Assembly (NCBI GenBank): GCA_013423325.1
Contig: BLJB01000003.1
Location: forward strand, 124,001-188,000
Direction: 5' to 3'
DNA length: 64,000 nt
Source of the DNA: Usnea hakonensis
Lineage: Eukaryota > Ascomycota > Lecanoromycetes > Lecanorales > Parmeliaceae
In this document: one piece after another, positions 54,162 through 64,000 of the stretch
Position numbering within the stretch: position 1 is the first letter of the stretch
Layout: each line of letters begins with the position of its first letter
Notes under the pieces: generated by a model
Told to the model about the DNA's origin: nothing
Database searches by the model: none
Seen by the model: the letters and a program-made list of their open reading frames with translations, nothing else
Program-made: the position numbers and the translations under genes

Positions 54162-57100
54162 TCACAACCATAGCAACCACTTCAGCCCCTTGAAAAAAGT
54201 ACCAACGGAACCACGGACAAGTCGAACAATCACCACGGCTAGCCAGACCATCCACATGACGCCTAGTAGAGTCCACTCGACCATCGCCCATCCCAACCTT
54301 CTCATGTTCCTAAACTTTCGGCGCCGTTGCCTTAGGATGTAGTCAATACTATCGTTCAGCTGCTTGATGGCCAACGTATGTGTCGTCGTGAGTTCTGTGC
54401 TGAATGCGTCCGCTTCATCCGCAGATGCTCTCACGAGGGGTGTGAGCTCGAACGTTACATGCTCGCCCATGGTTTTGATCTGTTCATGCAATCCCTCAAT
54501 TGTGGTGCGAGAAAAGTGGTCGGCATCATCCTTGACTTTCTGCGTAGACGTCTCGATATTACTGATGAGAATCCTTGCAGCGAGCAAAGGTTCCTGTGAT
54601 CGGGGGACGTGCGGTATAGACCCTTTGAACAGGCCTTCCAGCTCCTGAAGAAAGGGTGCAAGCTTCTCTGGGACTTCCTCCGCTCGACGGGCTATTTCAT
54701 TGGCTTTAACGCCTGATGAGAGCAGCAGAGCTCTAACTCTGGCAACATCGCGCTTATTGACAGTTCCATGTATAGTGGAAATTCCTCGATTGGAAATGCT
54801 CCATTGTCGTTTGTCTTTTAGGTCTGGGCGATCTGGCGATGGTGGTGGCCTGCTGTCTAGACTTGCGAGGCCAGTGGGTGCAACTTCACCGGTCCCTGCT
54901 TTACCAGGAGTTCCTAGCATCGCGTTTAGTCTCTTCTCCGCACTCCGTACTCCCCGGTCTGAGCGACTACTGCTGCTTTGACGTGAGTCTCTATGGTACG
55001 GTCGTTGTGTTTGCGATCGGACTGGAGATGATTCTCGAGAAGAATCTTGCGAAACCACCCTCACGTCGATCTTAGGCAGCGCAAGACGATCGAATCTGCT
55101 CGGCCTTCGGCTTTCGCGTTGTGTTAGCTGCTGACGTGTGATGTGATCATGGTCGTGATCGTGATCGTGATCCAGAGAAGTCTTAGTCGCCTTGCCCTGT
55201 TTAAGGGGCTGCTCGTCTCTATTGAGTGACGATCGAAAAGTTGGAAGATTGCTCATGTAATATCTGGGTTTCTCGCTATTTGTAGAAATCTTTGATAAGC
55301 TTCCTCCTCCATCTTTGGTAGTGGCCCGCGAAAGGCCGTTCTTTGGACTAATCTCTAGGGCGCTCATGTCTCCATCATCCAAGTCCGATTCCTCTGATGC
55401 TGCGTAGCTTGATGCCGGAGAAGCGACCTTAGAAGTATGGTTGCTATCTTTCCTCCATATCATATCACCAACTTTGGAAACTTCACTGCCTACCAGCTCT
55501 GCAATTCTGCCGCCTTTGAAGAGTCCTCGGAGTTTTGAGTCAGTTCCACTAGTATTCTTGATGCTTTTAATAGGACTGCCATCTAGAGGCCTGTGTGTAT
55601 TACCTGCAGTCTCACTGCTGATTGGGGTGAGTAACCCACTGCTTGAACCCGCTGTTGTTACTTTACGTAACGCATTTACAGGTTGAGATTCACTAGTCGT
55701 CTGCCGTGACAGATCGGTAGATCCGCTTGATTCTGGCTCATTCTCGCCCACTGCTCGCCTATGCAGACTCTGAGAGCGATCACTCCGAGGAGATCCTATT
55801 CGGGAAATCAATGTTTTCTTAGGAGAGGTTGTTGCCGATGGCGGGCTTGCCGGCGGAGACAAATTGATTGCAATGCTTGGAACGAGCTCGGGTGCCGTAG
55901 GAGAGTTAGGTGCCGTCGAATCGAGGTCATCAGAGACCAGTCCATGACGGTGTAATACGTCTTCATCAAGACTCGCCCTAGCCGGAATTCGACTCCTGTC
56001 TGTGACAGGCACGTCAGTTCTTAATCGTTGGAGAGTACTCGAACGATGTCTGGCCTCTCGCTGCCCATCTCTTTCTTTCAAGCTGCCGGCGTAAGGCTTT
56101 GAGTTTGGTTCTACTTTGGCGACCGTGTCTTCTTCTAAGCTCTGGTCAGCTTGCCGGCTAGCTTCTACCTCCTTAGCGAGCATATCCATCATATGCTTCT
56201 CCAACGCGGCACTCTCGAGATTCTCACGGCTACTAGCAAAATTGCGCCCTCTTCGTTCCCGACGGCGGCTCCCTTGATGGGAATCCTCCGAGTCTGAGGA
56301 GCTCCGAGAACGGACAAGCTTCTTCGGCCACCTGGACTTACGTTCCCGAGAATTGTCATCTTCCGATACCCGCGATCTTTGCTCATGCATGTCTAAGCTT
56401 TGACGCCCTCGATCCTTGGATTCCTTACGGATATGACCTGCTAGTGCTCGAATCCTGTCGGGAGATGCATGTTCTCTGACTATACTGCCAGAGCGTCGTA
56501 CTGAGCTTCTGTTCGACTCAACACTGGCCCTTGGCGCGTGGTTCTCGCGACTTTGATAACCTGCCATAATCTTCTTGCCCGACGAATCTTCTACATGGTC
56601 GAGATTGTCATCTTGGTTCAGCCAATGGGCGTCCGCAAGCAAATCCCACGGTGCGAATTCCCAGTCCATACGCGGCCTCCCAACTTTTTTGGTCTGAGGG
56701 CGTCCCGAATTTTCTCCGCTTAGACTCTGTAAGACATCACCCACAGGATAGTCTCCACTCATTGTGTCCAGGGATGGCAAGGGAAAGCGTCGATCTATAT
56801 GAGACACGCCGTCTTTTCGCTCAATTGCAACTGTATCCACCCAGATTCTCACCCGATCGAGATCTTTCCACCCAGCTGCTTCGGGATCTAAAGGCCGTCT
56901 TTCACGAAATCGTACTTTCCTGTTGCGAATATACTGCAAGGGGTTGTAGGGCCTTCCAGCGTCACTCGATGGCTCAGCCTGCTGCCTTGCTGCACCTTTG
57001 CTCATCGCTTGTCTGTTATTTGAGCTCGCAGGTATTGGAGGGAGATATTGTAGTAACCTTCTGTACTCGAACATCAATTCTAACGCGATCTTTGCTTTTT

Positions 57101-58064
57101 CCACACGTGAAAACGTAGCATCAGAGGCGTTGAAGACGACGTCTTCCGCCACTCCAGTATCAAAATTCGGCAATAGCCTAGACTGCCTCTTTCCAACCGG
57201 TTCCTCCTGAGAGTGTGGGGAATCGGACACAGATCCTTTATTGCCGAAAGAGGAGCCCGATCGACCCGATCGGGGCGATACATTTCTTGATACCTGTCTC
57301 TGATGTTGCAATTGATGGCGTAGACTCCCACCGCTTATGCTATTGGGCAGCCCAAGCGTTTGATGTCCCGGAGAGATGATACGCCTGGCTCCAATTGCAT
57401 CTCGAGAAATGAGCAAGCCTCCGCTGCTGCTGCTGCTGAAATTCCTACGACGATTTTCACTGAGGTTGAGCGCCAGATTGACGATCTGGGCAGGGTCCGT
57501 ATCGTGGCCAATTGCGCTTCTTTCATTTGACAGCAACACTGGATTCGCGCTAGAAGCTGATCCGACAGATGTATTATTGCTCAGACTTGAGCGAACGCTT
57601 TGTCTCGTGCTCGATTGTACTGAGGAACGGTTGTCTCTCTCCGAACTTCCATAATTCTCCGTACGATCCAGTGCATGGACGTTGACGACCTCTGTAGCTA
57701 GCGGTGAACCCCCTAAAGACACCCGTTGACGATGCCTCTGACGAGCACTTGCACGCTTGGGTACAAGTAGATCCCCCTCTTCAGCCTTCCGCTTCCCTTT
57801 CACATCTCGAGTATTGTCTGGCTCTGTACTCGTCGAGAATGTTTCTGAGGTAGGCGCGGGGGCTGTCTGTAGCAGAAACCCTCCTGAGCTCCTAGGCTTG
57901 TGCCTGCGTTGTAGAGATCCATCATGTGCAGGATTCGCGACTACCGCAGCCTCTGCTTCGGGTCCTTTGGCTGCTTGATCATGTCTGAGGCTGTGAAAGT
58001 CGTTCGCATTCGGTGTAACTCCTGAGGCGGAGGAAGCGGAGGAGCCGCTAGATTGGCCGGACAT
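54162..58064 (-). CDS. large Ser-rich protein with C-terminal membrane segment, function unknown
   Basis: A single-exon 1300-aa frame. The first 200 residues are Ser-rich and disordered with a basic patch (KGKRKAEEGDLLVPKRAS, QRHRQR). A conserved-looking core follows: PAQIVNLALNLSENRRRN (about 200), FSRVEKAKIALELMFEYRRL (about 330), YNPLQYIRNRKVRFRERRPL (about 385) and WEFAPWDLLADAHWLNQDDN (about 485). The middle is Arg/Ser-rich, and a His/Asp repeat (DHDHDHDHDH) lies at 55146-55175. The C-terminal 200 residues are helical (RDVARVRALLLSSGVKANEI, VRASADEADAFSTELTTTH) and end in GWAMVEWTLLGVMWMVWLAV plus a short tail, so the protein is nearly tail-anchored. I recognise it as a Pezizomycotina-conserved unknown and assign no function. 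Confidence 0.82.
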   Translation of the reverse strand: MSGQSSGSSASSASGVTPNANDFHSLRHDQAAKGPEAEAAVVANPAHDGSLQRRHKPRSSGGFLLQTAPAPTSETFSTSTEPDNTRDVKGKRKAEEGDLLVPKRASARQRHRQRVSLGGSPLATEVVNVHALDRTENYGSSERDNRSSVQSSTRQSVRSSLSNNTSVGSASSANPVLLSNERSAIGHDTDPAQIVNLALNLSENRRRNFSSSSSGGLLISRDAIGARRIISPGHQTLGLPNSISGGSLRHQLQHQRQVSRNVSPRSGRSGSSFGNKGSVSDSPHSQEEPVGKRQSRLLPNFDTGVAEDVVFNASDATFSRVEKAKIALELMFEYRRLLQYLPPIPASSNNRQAMSKGAARQQAEPSSDAGRPYNPLQYIRNRKVRFRERRPLDPEAAGWKDLDRVRIWVDTVAIERKDGVSHIDRRFPLPSLDTMSGDYPVGDVLQSLSGENSGRPQTKKVGRPRMDWEFAPWDLLADAHWLNQDDNLDHVEDSSGKKIMAGYQSRENHAPRASVESNRSSVRRSGSIVREHASPDRIRALAGHIRKESKDRGRQSLDMHEQRSRVSEDDNSRERKSRWPKKLVRSRSSSDSEDSHQGSRRRERRGRNFASSRENLESAALEKHMMDMLAKEVEASRQADQSLEEDTVAKVEPNSKPYAGSLKERDGQREARHRSSTLQRLRTDVPVTDRSRIPARASLDEDVLHRHGLVSDDLDSTAPNSPTAPELVPSIAINLSPPASPPSATTSPKKTLISRIGSPRSDRSQSLHRRAVGENEPESSGSTDLSRQTTSESQPVNALRKVTTAGSSSGLLTPISSETAGNTHRPLDGSPIKSIKNTSGTDSKLRGLFKGGRIAELVGSEVSKVGDMIWRKDSNHTSKVASPASSYAASEESDLDDGDMSALEISPKNGLSRATTKDGGGSLSKISTNSEKPRYYMSNLPTFRSSLNRDEQPLKQGKATKTSLDHDHDHDHDHITRQQLTQRESRRPSRFDRLALPKIDVRVVSQDSSRESSPVRSQTQRPYHRDSRQSSSSRSDRGVRSAEKRLNAMLGTPGKAGTGEVAPTGLASLDSRPPPSPDRPDLKDKRQWSISNRGISTIHGTVNKRDVARVRALLLSSGVKANEIARRAEEVPEKLAPFLQELEGLFKGSIPHVPRSQEPLLAARILISNIETSTQKVKDDADHFSRTTIEGLHEQIKTMGEHVTFELTPLVRASADEADAFSTELTTTHTLAIKQLNDSIDYILRQRRRKFRNMRRLGWAMVEWTLLGVMWMVWLAVVIVRLVRGSVGTFFKGLKWLLWL

Positions 58065-58459
58065 GGCATTTTAAGGGCGGTACAGAGGGGAATGATGACG
58101 GATTCATAGCTCCTAGTGTGTCCTCGCCATTGCCGGTGGAGCACGAGCGAAGATGGGTCAAGATAACTCAGTGCATTCTCACTGAGCCTCGGCATGTTTG
58201 CGTTTGGCGCCCTCAGCCCTATCAAAAAGGGCCTTCATTGATTACCTAAAGTAGGTACCTAATCGACTCAGACTTATCCAGTATCTCACAAATGTCCTGC
58301 CAGCTTGTCCGAGGAACAGAACGAAATCATTTTTCCATTTTTTGAAGAGGTGGGACAATACTACGATCATGAGATCTCAATAAATCGATCATTTGAGGTA
58401 GGCTTGTGAGTGGGTTGACTAAGATATATGTACATATTGCTTTTATTACACTGACATGC
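58065..58459. other. promoter of the 1300-aa gene and 3' flank of UGA2
   Basis: 395 bases between the ATG of the large unknown gene (minus) and the UGA2 stop codon (minus). No open frame of note; both genes run in the same direction. Confidence 0.5.
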
Positions 58460-60132
58460 TCACGATCCTTGAAGCGGTTGTCCCATACCTCCCAGCGTCA
58501 CCGTCTTGGTGATCTGATACTCGGAGATGCCATACCTGCTCCCTTCTCTTCCAAATCCGCTCAACTTCACGCCACCAAATCTGATTACAATTAGTTGTTG
58601 ATACTCTTCAAACAGGGCAGAAGACTTACGGAGTGGCAGGATCACTGATCAAACCGGTGTTGACGCCCACCATGCCCACCTCTAAAGCCTCTGCTACCCG
58701 ATATACCCTCTGTAGATCGTTGCTGTAAAAGTATCCTGCCAAACCCACTTCGGCCTTGTTCGCCATCTCAATAACTTCCTTTTCCGTCTCGAACAGAAAA
58801 AGACCAGCCACAGGCCCAAATGTCTCTTCGGAAGCTATCTGCATATCCATGTTCATACCCGTGATGACGGTCGGCTCAAAGAAACTGGATCCCAGATTGG
58901 GCATCTTGTTCCCACCTGTGGTGACCTTTCCACCCTTCTTCTCCGCGTCTCTGACATGAGCGTCGACTTTGGAAACCGCACGGTCGTGAATTAGAGGACC
59001 GTGAGTGACGCCCTCGTCGTAACCACCGCCAACCTTGAAGCCTTTCACCTTCTCCGTGAAAGCAGAGGCGAACTTATCATAAATGCTTTTTTGTATGTAG
59101 ATCCTATTCGCGCATACGCAGGTCTGCCCCGAGCTGCGAAACTTAGACGATATGGCGCCATTCACAGCGGTTTCAACGTCCGCGTCATCAAAGACAATAA
59201 ACGGAGCATTGCCGCCGAGCTCAAAGGACAGTTTCTTAAGGCTGTCGGCCGATTGCTTCATGAGTAGCTTACCAACGCCAGTAGAGCCGGTGAATGAAAT
59301 TTTGCGGACTGTAGGATTCGACGTCAGAGCGCTACCGACTTCGACGGTATTATCAAGGGCGCTGATCACATTGATGACGCCCTTGGGAATACCCGCGCGA
59401 TGTGCCAGCTCAGCGATAGCGAGAGACGTGAATGGAGTTTCACCGGGTGATTTGGCAACGACCGTGCAACCTGCTGCCAGAGCAGGGCCAATCTTTCGAG
59501 TTATCATAGCTGCTGGAAAGTTCCATGGCGTTATGAGCCCGCATACGCCAATAGGCTCTTTTATCGTAAACGCCCTGTTACCGGGTATACTAGAGGGTAT
59601 TGTGTCGCCGTCCGACCCCCTCGGGGCTTCTTCGCTGAACCACTCAAAGAAGCCCGCCGCGTATGCCACCTCGCCCTTAGCATCGGTCAATGGTTTGCCA
59701 TTCTCCCACGTTATGAGTTTTGCCAAGTCCTCCTGATTGTCCATCATTAGTTGATACCATTTGTGTAACATGCGTGCTCGTTGGCGGGGAGTTGTCTGGC
59801 GGAAGGAAGGGAAAGCGGCGGCGGCGTGTGCGATGGCAGCGTCGGTGTCAGACTTGTCGAACTCCGGGCATGTGCCTATTAGTTTGCCAGTGGATGGATC
59901 TAGATGGCCAAATCAGCGGGTCGCCAGGGTTCTGGCGAAGAAGTCCCACCGTGGATCTTGAAGGTCTTTCCAGACTTGGCTTTGACCCATTCCCCGTTAA
60001 CATAGGCTACATCCTGCTTGAAAAGGGATTGGTCGTTCAGCTGGCAAGATAAGTCAGCGATTAGGAGAAAGGGTCTTGAGGATGGCCTTTGAAGGCAGAG
60101 CGTACAGGTGGTATGCTCTGATTTGGGGCCAT
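58460..60132 (-). CDS. UGA2: succinate-semialdehyde dehydrogenase [NAD(P)+]
   Basis: Four minus-strand exons, 60132-60106, 60040-59950, 59899-58630 and 58580-58460, give 502 aa. It oxidises succinate semialdehyde to succinate in the GABA shunt. Supporting motifs: LNDQSLFKQDVAYVNGEW and DPSTGKLIGTCPEFDKSDTD near the N-terminus, cofactor segment ITPWNFPAAMITRKIGPALA, FTGSTGVGKLL, catalytic Glu in LSFELGGNAPFIVF (about 268), catalytic Cys in SSGQTCVCANR (about 302), ETFGPVAGLF, and the end FGGVKLSGFGREGS. The Kozak-like ACGCCATGG at 60132 with a 27-nt first exon was chosen. An uninterrupted frame from 60199 would give a longer basic N-terminus, so a mitochondrial isoform by retained intron is conceivable. 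Confidence 0.93.
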
Positions 60133-61576
60133 GGCGTATGTTCTGACGAGTATTTTGGGGAGAGAAGAGGGTTGATAATTGGATTTGAATGTTTTGCAAG
60201 TCAGCAGTCGAAATGGCTTCATATTGAGAGAGAGAAGCTATTGAGGAATACTCTATGAAGCTCGAGAGTTCATCTTACTGAGGTCAATATTGCGTCATCG
60301 CCTCTCGACCGAGTGCGGGGATATTTGTTTGGTAAAGGGAGTAAAGAAGATCTACAACACCAACCGAACTTTAGCCGTGATTAGTCAGGACCAGCCGAAT
60401 ATTAGCGTAAGGGTTCCCGAGCTACATCCTGAATGTTCTACGGCACAGCACAGCTTCAGAACACTTATAGCCTACCTTACTTACTTTAGCTGTTCGATGC
60501 TGATTCGTCGGATATGCCAAGGGCCCAAGGCTGCCCATAAAAGAACCCAGCAAATTTTTGGCGCGGCTGCAGGCCGCTCAGACATTTCTGCTCGAGGTAA
60601 AGTATGAATTGCACTTTTCTCTCTCTCTCTGGCTCTACCCCCACAAGGGCCTACTACGTGCATGCTATTCTATATTTAAGACATGGACTCGAGGTGTTCT
60701 GGTCTTCTTGACAGCATCATTTGGTCAAGTCTTCTTGGGTAAGACGTAGACACGACGAGGGATTCAACAGTGCCTGTTAGCTCCACGATGAGTCAAATTG
60801 TACGGTGGAGGCGTTGATAAATCCAAGGAGTCGAGTTTGACTTCTAGCCATCTTGATTCGACAATGATAGCTACGTCTACCGTGATTTTGAATTTGACGG
60901 TAGCTGAGATATCGTATATAATTGGCACGACAACGAACCAAGCGGCAAAAGAAGTGGTGACTTGTAGGTTATATGAGACCTTGTAGTCCGATTCGTTACC
61001 CCTCATGACACTGACGCCCTCGATACGAAGACCAAGGCTCCGTTACCCTCGCCCCCATCCCCGACTCTTGACGAGCTCCGCATCGCTTCCTGTCTGGACT
61101 TACTTTTGACCTCCAGTAACGCTTCTTGCGAAGAGCATGCCGGCCGATGACACTGTCGTGAATGTTCCGCTATTGCCCTCGGATGAGCAGCTGCCAAATC
61201 CTGGTTCCCAGTTCTGCAACATGAGAGCCAGGCCTGCACAGGTCAAGTCGGATTTTAGGCTTCTCATTGAACAGGAGAAAGCAAAGGTCCTCATTCTCAG
61301 GTGGGGTTCGGTAATGACAAATCTAAACGACGAATTGTACGTAACTCATTCAGATGAGCGATCGGCGCAGCAGCAGCAAGCCGATTCGTACGTCGACTCT
61401 GGCACGTTGGACTCTGTACGAGCTTCGGCTATACGTGATTGTAGCTGGTTTCACGAATTCGTTGTCGAGCATCTGGGCTCCTAAATGTGCCGATGGTGGG
61501 ATTGCTTCATGCGGCTCTCATGTTCTTCGCGACATATGAGTTCGATGATTGAGACCAAAGGGCAGTGCCGACATAC
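60133..61576. other. intergenic region with one doubtful small ORF
   Basis: 1.44 kb without a solid gene. A 115-codon plus frame at 61137-61484 (start MPADDTVVNVPLLPSDEQ) has ordinary composition and could be a small or partial hypothetical protein, but no homologous family or splice continuation supports it. The rest is promoter and 3' flank. Confidence 0.4.
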
Positions 61577-62728
61577 TCACAGTTCTGTTTTGCTGGTGAT
61601 TTGCTCCAGCTGATCATCGCCCACCGCTCTTTTATGATCCGACTTCACATCCATGTAGCTTCCTAATTCCATCCATTCTGCAGCGAAAGCAGTCACCAGT
61701 ACAGCCCAGTCCTCCGTAGTATCCATGTCCAAATGCTTGCCGTCGTCACTCATTTTGTGCCATACTGGAGGAAATGGCGATGGGATTAGATGTAATACAT
61801 CCACCCCTCTTGCCATGAATGGTACATGATCGTCTCCGATCATTCCACCCATCCATCGGTCATTGCTTTTGTCAACGTCGTAGAACCATGGAGCCCCAGA
61901 AGATCCAAGGAGCGAGTGGTTTCGTAATCGCTTTTCTAGATCTGCCATCTTCTTATATGCCCAGTGCGTGACCTTGAAGTAACTTGGGATTTTGGGGTTC
62001 CGCGAACCCAAAAGATCGAGGAGCACGAAAAGGTGGATGGTCGACAAAGCGTTGTGATAGGTTGATAGTGCGGGATGATATGTTGACTCCATTGACGCAG
62101 CAAGTGACTTCGCTCCATAGATCGAGTCAGTGTCGGACCAGGCAACGAAAGCCTCCTCGCCATCGAGGAACATAATTTGTAGTCCTTTATGTTCCTCAAA
62201 CTCGTGGTCTCCCGCTTCTATCATCCCAGCCCATTTCTTTGTGAGGGCATCATCCAAACTCCTAGCTGTGTGCATGAGCATGGCACAGGGAGCAGCGCTA
62301 TCAATGGCCCCAATGAAGCCTTCCGGATTCATTAGGCTGTCGTAATGGGCAACCAAAGTCAAATAGCCAACCTCTCCTGGTTTAGACCATGGAGGATCTC
62401 TCGTGGCAATCATGTTAACAAAGGGCATCTTTTTGTTGCCCAGTGCGGCTATATTTGAGGACGAATTTTGGTATGAGATTGTCCATTCCGGAAGCTCGCG
62501 TCCGAAAAAGTCAGCAAAGTGGTTGAGTACTGCTGTAGAGCCGGGGCTGCCAGGAACTCTAGGCTGAAGGATTTGGGAGAGCAGCTTCCCATTCTCAATG
62601 TTAAAATCTTCACCAGGGCGAGGGATTGCCTTCAGAGCTTCATCGGGCAACGCGTTGTATGCTGTCGAAAGGCTGACGAGGATGAATAATCCGAATACAT
62701 GGAGAAGGGAATGCAATTTGGCCTTCAT
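61577..62728 (-). CDS. secretory-pathway glutaminyl-peptide cyclotransferase-like M28 enzyme
   Basis: A single-exon 383-aa protein with signal peptide LLHVFGLFILVSLSTAYN. The M28-type zinc-enzyme core is present: VAHYDSL followed by IGAIDSAAPCAMLMHTARSL (His and Asp ligands), LQIMFLDGEEAFVAWSDTDS (Glu pair), HLFVLLDLLGSRNPKIPSYF, and the late His in MIGDDHVPFMARGVDVLHLI with PSPFPPVWHKMSDDG. This order and spacing match glutaminyl cyclases (QC), which convert N-terminal Gln to pyroglutamate on secreted peptides, better than M28 aminopeptidases, which carry a different second Asp block. NSS at residue ~88 and NHS are possible N-glycosylation sites. The C-terminal 25 residues are charged and lack an ER-retention signal. 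It is divergent from the gene at 63056. Confidence 0.88.
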   Translation of the reverse strand: MKAKLHSLLHVFGLFILVSLSTAYNALPDEALKAIPRPGEDFNIENGKLLSQILQPRVPGSPGSTAVLNHFADFFGRELPEWTISYQNSSSNIAALGNKKMPFVNMIATRDPPWSKPGEVGYLTLVAHYDSLMNPEGFIGAIDSAAPCAMLMHTARSLDDALTKKWAGMIEAGDHEFEEHKGLQIMFLDGEEAFVAWSDTDSIYGAKSLAASMESTYHPALSTYHNALSTIHLFVLLDLLGSRNPKIPSYFKVTHWAYKKMADLEKRLRNHSLLGSSGAPWFYDVDKSNDRWMGGMIGDDHVPFMARGVDVLHLIPSPFPPVWHKMSDDGKHLDMDTTEDWAVLVTAFAAEWMELGSYMDVKSDHKRAVGDDQLEQITSKTEL

Positions 62729-63055
62729 TGTGGTGTGTAAGATCTGAAGGGTGGCATCATCTCACCGACCCGAGAGCACCCCCATCTAGCAGTTAATAGA
62801 GTAGGAATGAGAGGATGTGGAAGGAAATCACTTGACTTTTCTCCCGCCTTATTATGGCAAGCTAGACACTGTCTTGCATGGAGGTTTTGGAGATGCTAAT
62901 GCCGTAATGCCGCGTCCATTGTGGATCTTCAGGCAATCCCACTCGACCCTGGCTCGCGTATAGAGCCGCCATTAGCGCTCTGACGCGCTTGAATCAATTG
63001 TCTCCGCAGAACTGCAAACATGCTCTGGTGTTGATACAAGCAGGAAAATGCGGCG
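62729..63055. promoter_or_regulatory. shared divergent promoter, QC-like gene / mitochondrial protein gene
   Basis: 327 bases separate two divergent start codons, so both promoters lie here. No TATA box in a convincing position and no open frame. Confidence 0.5.
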
Positions 63056-63877
63056 ATGGCTCCTTTTTCCAAACACTTGTTGCGCTATTCTCGATGCTCA
63101 TTCTGTATACGGCAGAATGCTTCGCACAGTCCTTTGTTGCGATCTTCGTCAAGACCTCGTAGGTCATTTGCATCGTTTTATCAAACTCCCTCAAAAGCGG
63201 GTAAGATACGGGTCATTTTTATCGGAAGGAAGATAATTGACTATTTTGTACAGCTGTTCCAGAGCGCCTCTTAATATATCATGCCGGGTCTCCACGCATT
63301 GTATTTGTAGGATTCTTAAAACTCACCACGATGTTCCTTTTCACTGCGAATGTTCTACTCGTCGCACCTAGATTCTATTTTGATTCAGAACAGCCCGCTT
63401 GGATCGCGCCCGCAGGTCAGTGCATTAATTTGAGGGTCTTGTCGAAGGTCTAATACGATCTCAGTTGTGGTTGCCGGAGCTATTCCTTTGCTTTATGTTA
63501 CTTATTATGCTGCTCCATTTGTGACGTTCGTCCACATCAAGCTACCAATTTTCGCTCGACGGTCAAGAGAACAACTTTTGAAATGGGCACAAAACATACC
63601 GCCAAATACGGAAATCGAAATGACCACTATTAAGTCGTATGGCAGTCTCCGCATTTCCAGGATGCTAATTTCAGAATTACGCCCGACCAAAGCCCGATTC
63701 GGTATTGAGAACTTGGTCCGAGCACCACAATTTCCTGTAACTAAAAAGAGGCCTTGGTGGGTGCCTAAGGAGCGAAACTTATTTTTCGTGGGTAATGAGC
63801 GAAGGAAGACGGTCGAGACAGCTGTGTGGCAGAAAGCTCTGGCACAGATCCGAGATGTTCAAGAGCAGTCAAAGTAA
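63056..63877 (+). CDS. small mitochondrial membrane protein of unknown function
   Basis: Three exons, 63056-63200, 63311-63415 and 63465-63877, join in phase for 220 aa. The N-terminus (KHLLRYSRCSFCIRQN, RSSSRPRRSFASF) is rich in Arg, Ser and aromatic residues with no acids, as in a mitochondrial presequence. One membrane segment, AVVVAGAIPLLYVTYYAAPF, is assembled across the second intron. The following matrix or intermembrane part contains VHIKLPIFARRSREQLLKWA, IEMTTIKSYGSLRISRMLIS and ENLVRAPQFPVTKKRPWWVP, a pattern I know from conserved but unnamed Pezizomycotina proteins. The central exon also encodes hydrophobic TTMFLFTANVLLVAPRFYF, a possible additional span or insertion. Function not assignable. 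Confidence 0.78.
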
Positions 63878-64000
63878 ACGATGCAATCTTGAAATGATCA
63901 ATTTAGTTGGCAGTAGGTCTAAAGAGCATTCATTGAAGTACACTCTCCCAGAGGAATTTACAGCAACTCCATTGATACTACTTCTGCGAATCTTTGATTA

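Noticed and set aside
1..64000. CRISPR arrays, bacterial operons, riboswitches
   Set aside because: The window is fungal nuclear DNA; no regularly spaced repeats or ribosome-binding-site patterns were seen.

Overview
The window is nuclear DNA of a filamentous ascomycete (Pezizomycotina; the gene content would suit a Dothideomycete, but the class is an inference). The evidence is short GT-AG introns of about 45-120 nt with CTGAC/CTAAC-type branch sites, densely packed monocistronic genes on both strands, and fungus-specific families: Pil1/Lsp1 eisosome protein, Zn2Cys6-type cluster, SAT4/PTH11-like rhodopsin-fold protein, NRPS-like adenylate reductase and CYP52-like P450. Exons were joined by eye; every junction given keeps the reading frame across the intron unless stated otherwise.

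Left third (1-30 kb) is mostly housekeeping. In order: a small 8-cysteine conserved protein (891-1614), an F-box protein (2496-4419), GPI mannosyltransferase 1 GPI14 (4631-6505, minus) head-to-head with mitochondrial elongation factor G MEF1 (6808-9345), a two-TM protein (9644-10472, minus), a Zn2Cys6-ankyrin fusion (11513-13706), a partly resolved Cys-cluster gene (14631-15289, minus), a small secreted protein (16548-16958, minus), a coiled-coil protein (17738-18559), RAD2/XPG nuclease (18909-22805, minus) head-to-head with the CAF-1 subunit CAC2 (23397-25967), the eisosome core protein PIL1 (26870-28438) and a stand-alone LigD-type 3'-phosphoesterase-domain protein (28872-30293).

Middle (30-50 kb) is more accessory: a Ybt1/Vmr1-like ABCC transporter (30785-35718), a 789-aa fungal orphan (36761-39130), an A-T-reductase NRPS-like gene with an apparent frameshift between core motifs A3 and A4 (40408-43835), a SAT4-type rhodopsin-fold membrane protein (44898-46156), then decaying sequence: an ALDH3-type aldehyde dehydrogenase fragment with two nonsense codons (46203-46619) and a broken ankyrin gene (46774-47298), followed by an intact CYP52-like P450 (47443-49351). 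This stretch looks like a partly degraded metabolic neighbourhood.

Right part (50-64 kb): MIC60/mitofilin (50804-53085, minus) is bracketed by two non-autonomous inverted-repeat elements (50518-50789 and 53307-53544, the latter with 25-bp perfect TIRs and a 5-bp target duplication). Then come a 1300-aa Ser-rich protein with a C-terminal membrane segment, succinate-semialdehyde dehydrogenase UGA2, a secreted/ER M28-family glutaminyl cyclase-like enzyme, and a small mitochondrial inner-membrane-type protein of unknown function. No rRNA, convincing tRNA, CRISPR array or autonomous transposon was seen.
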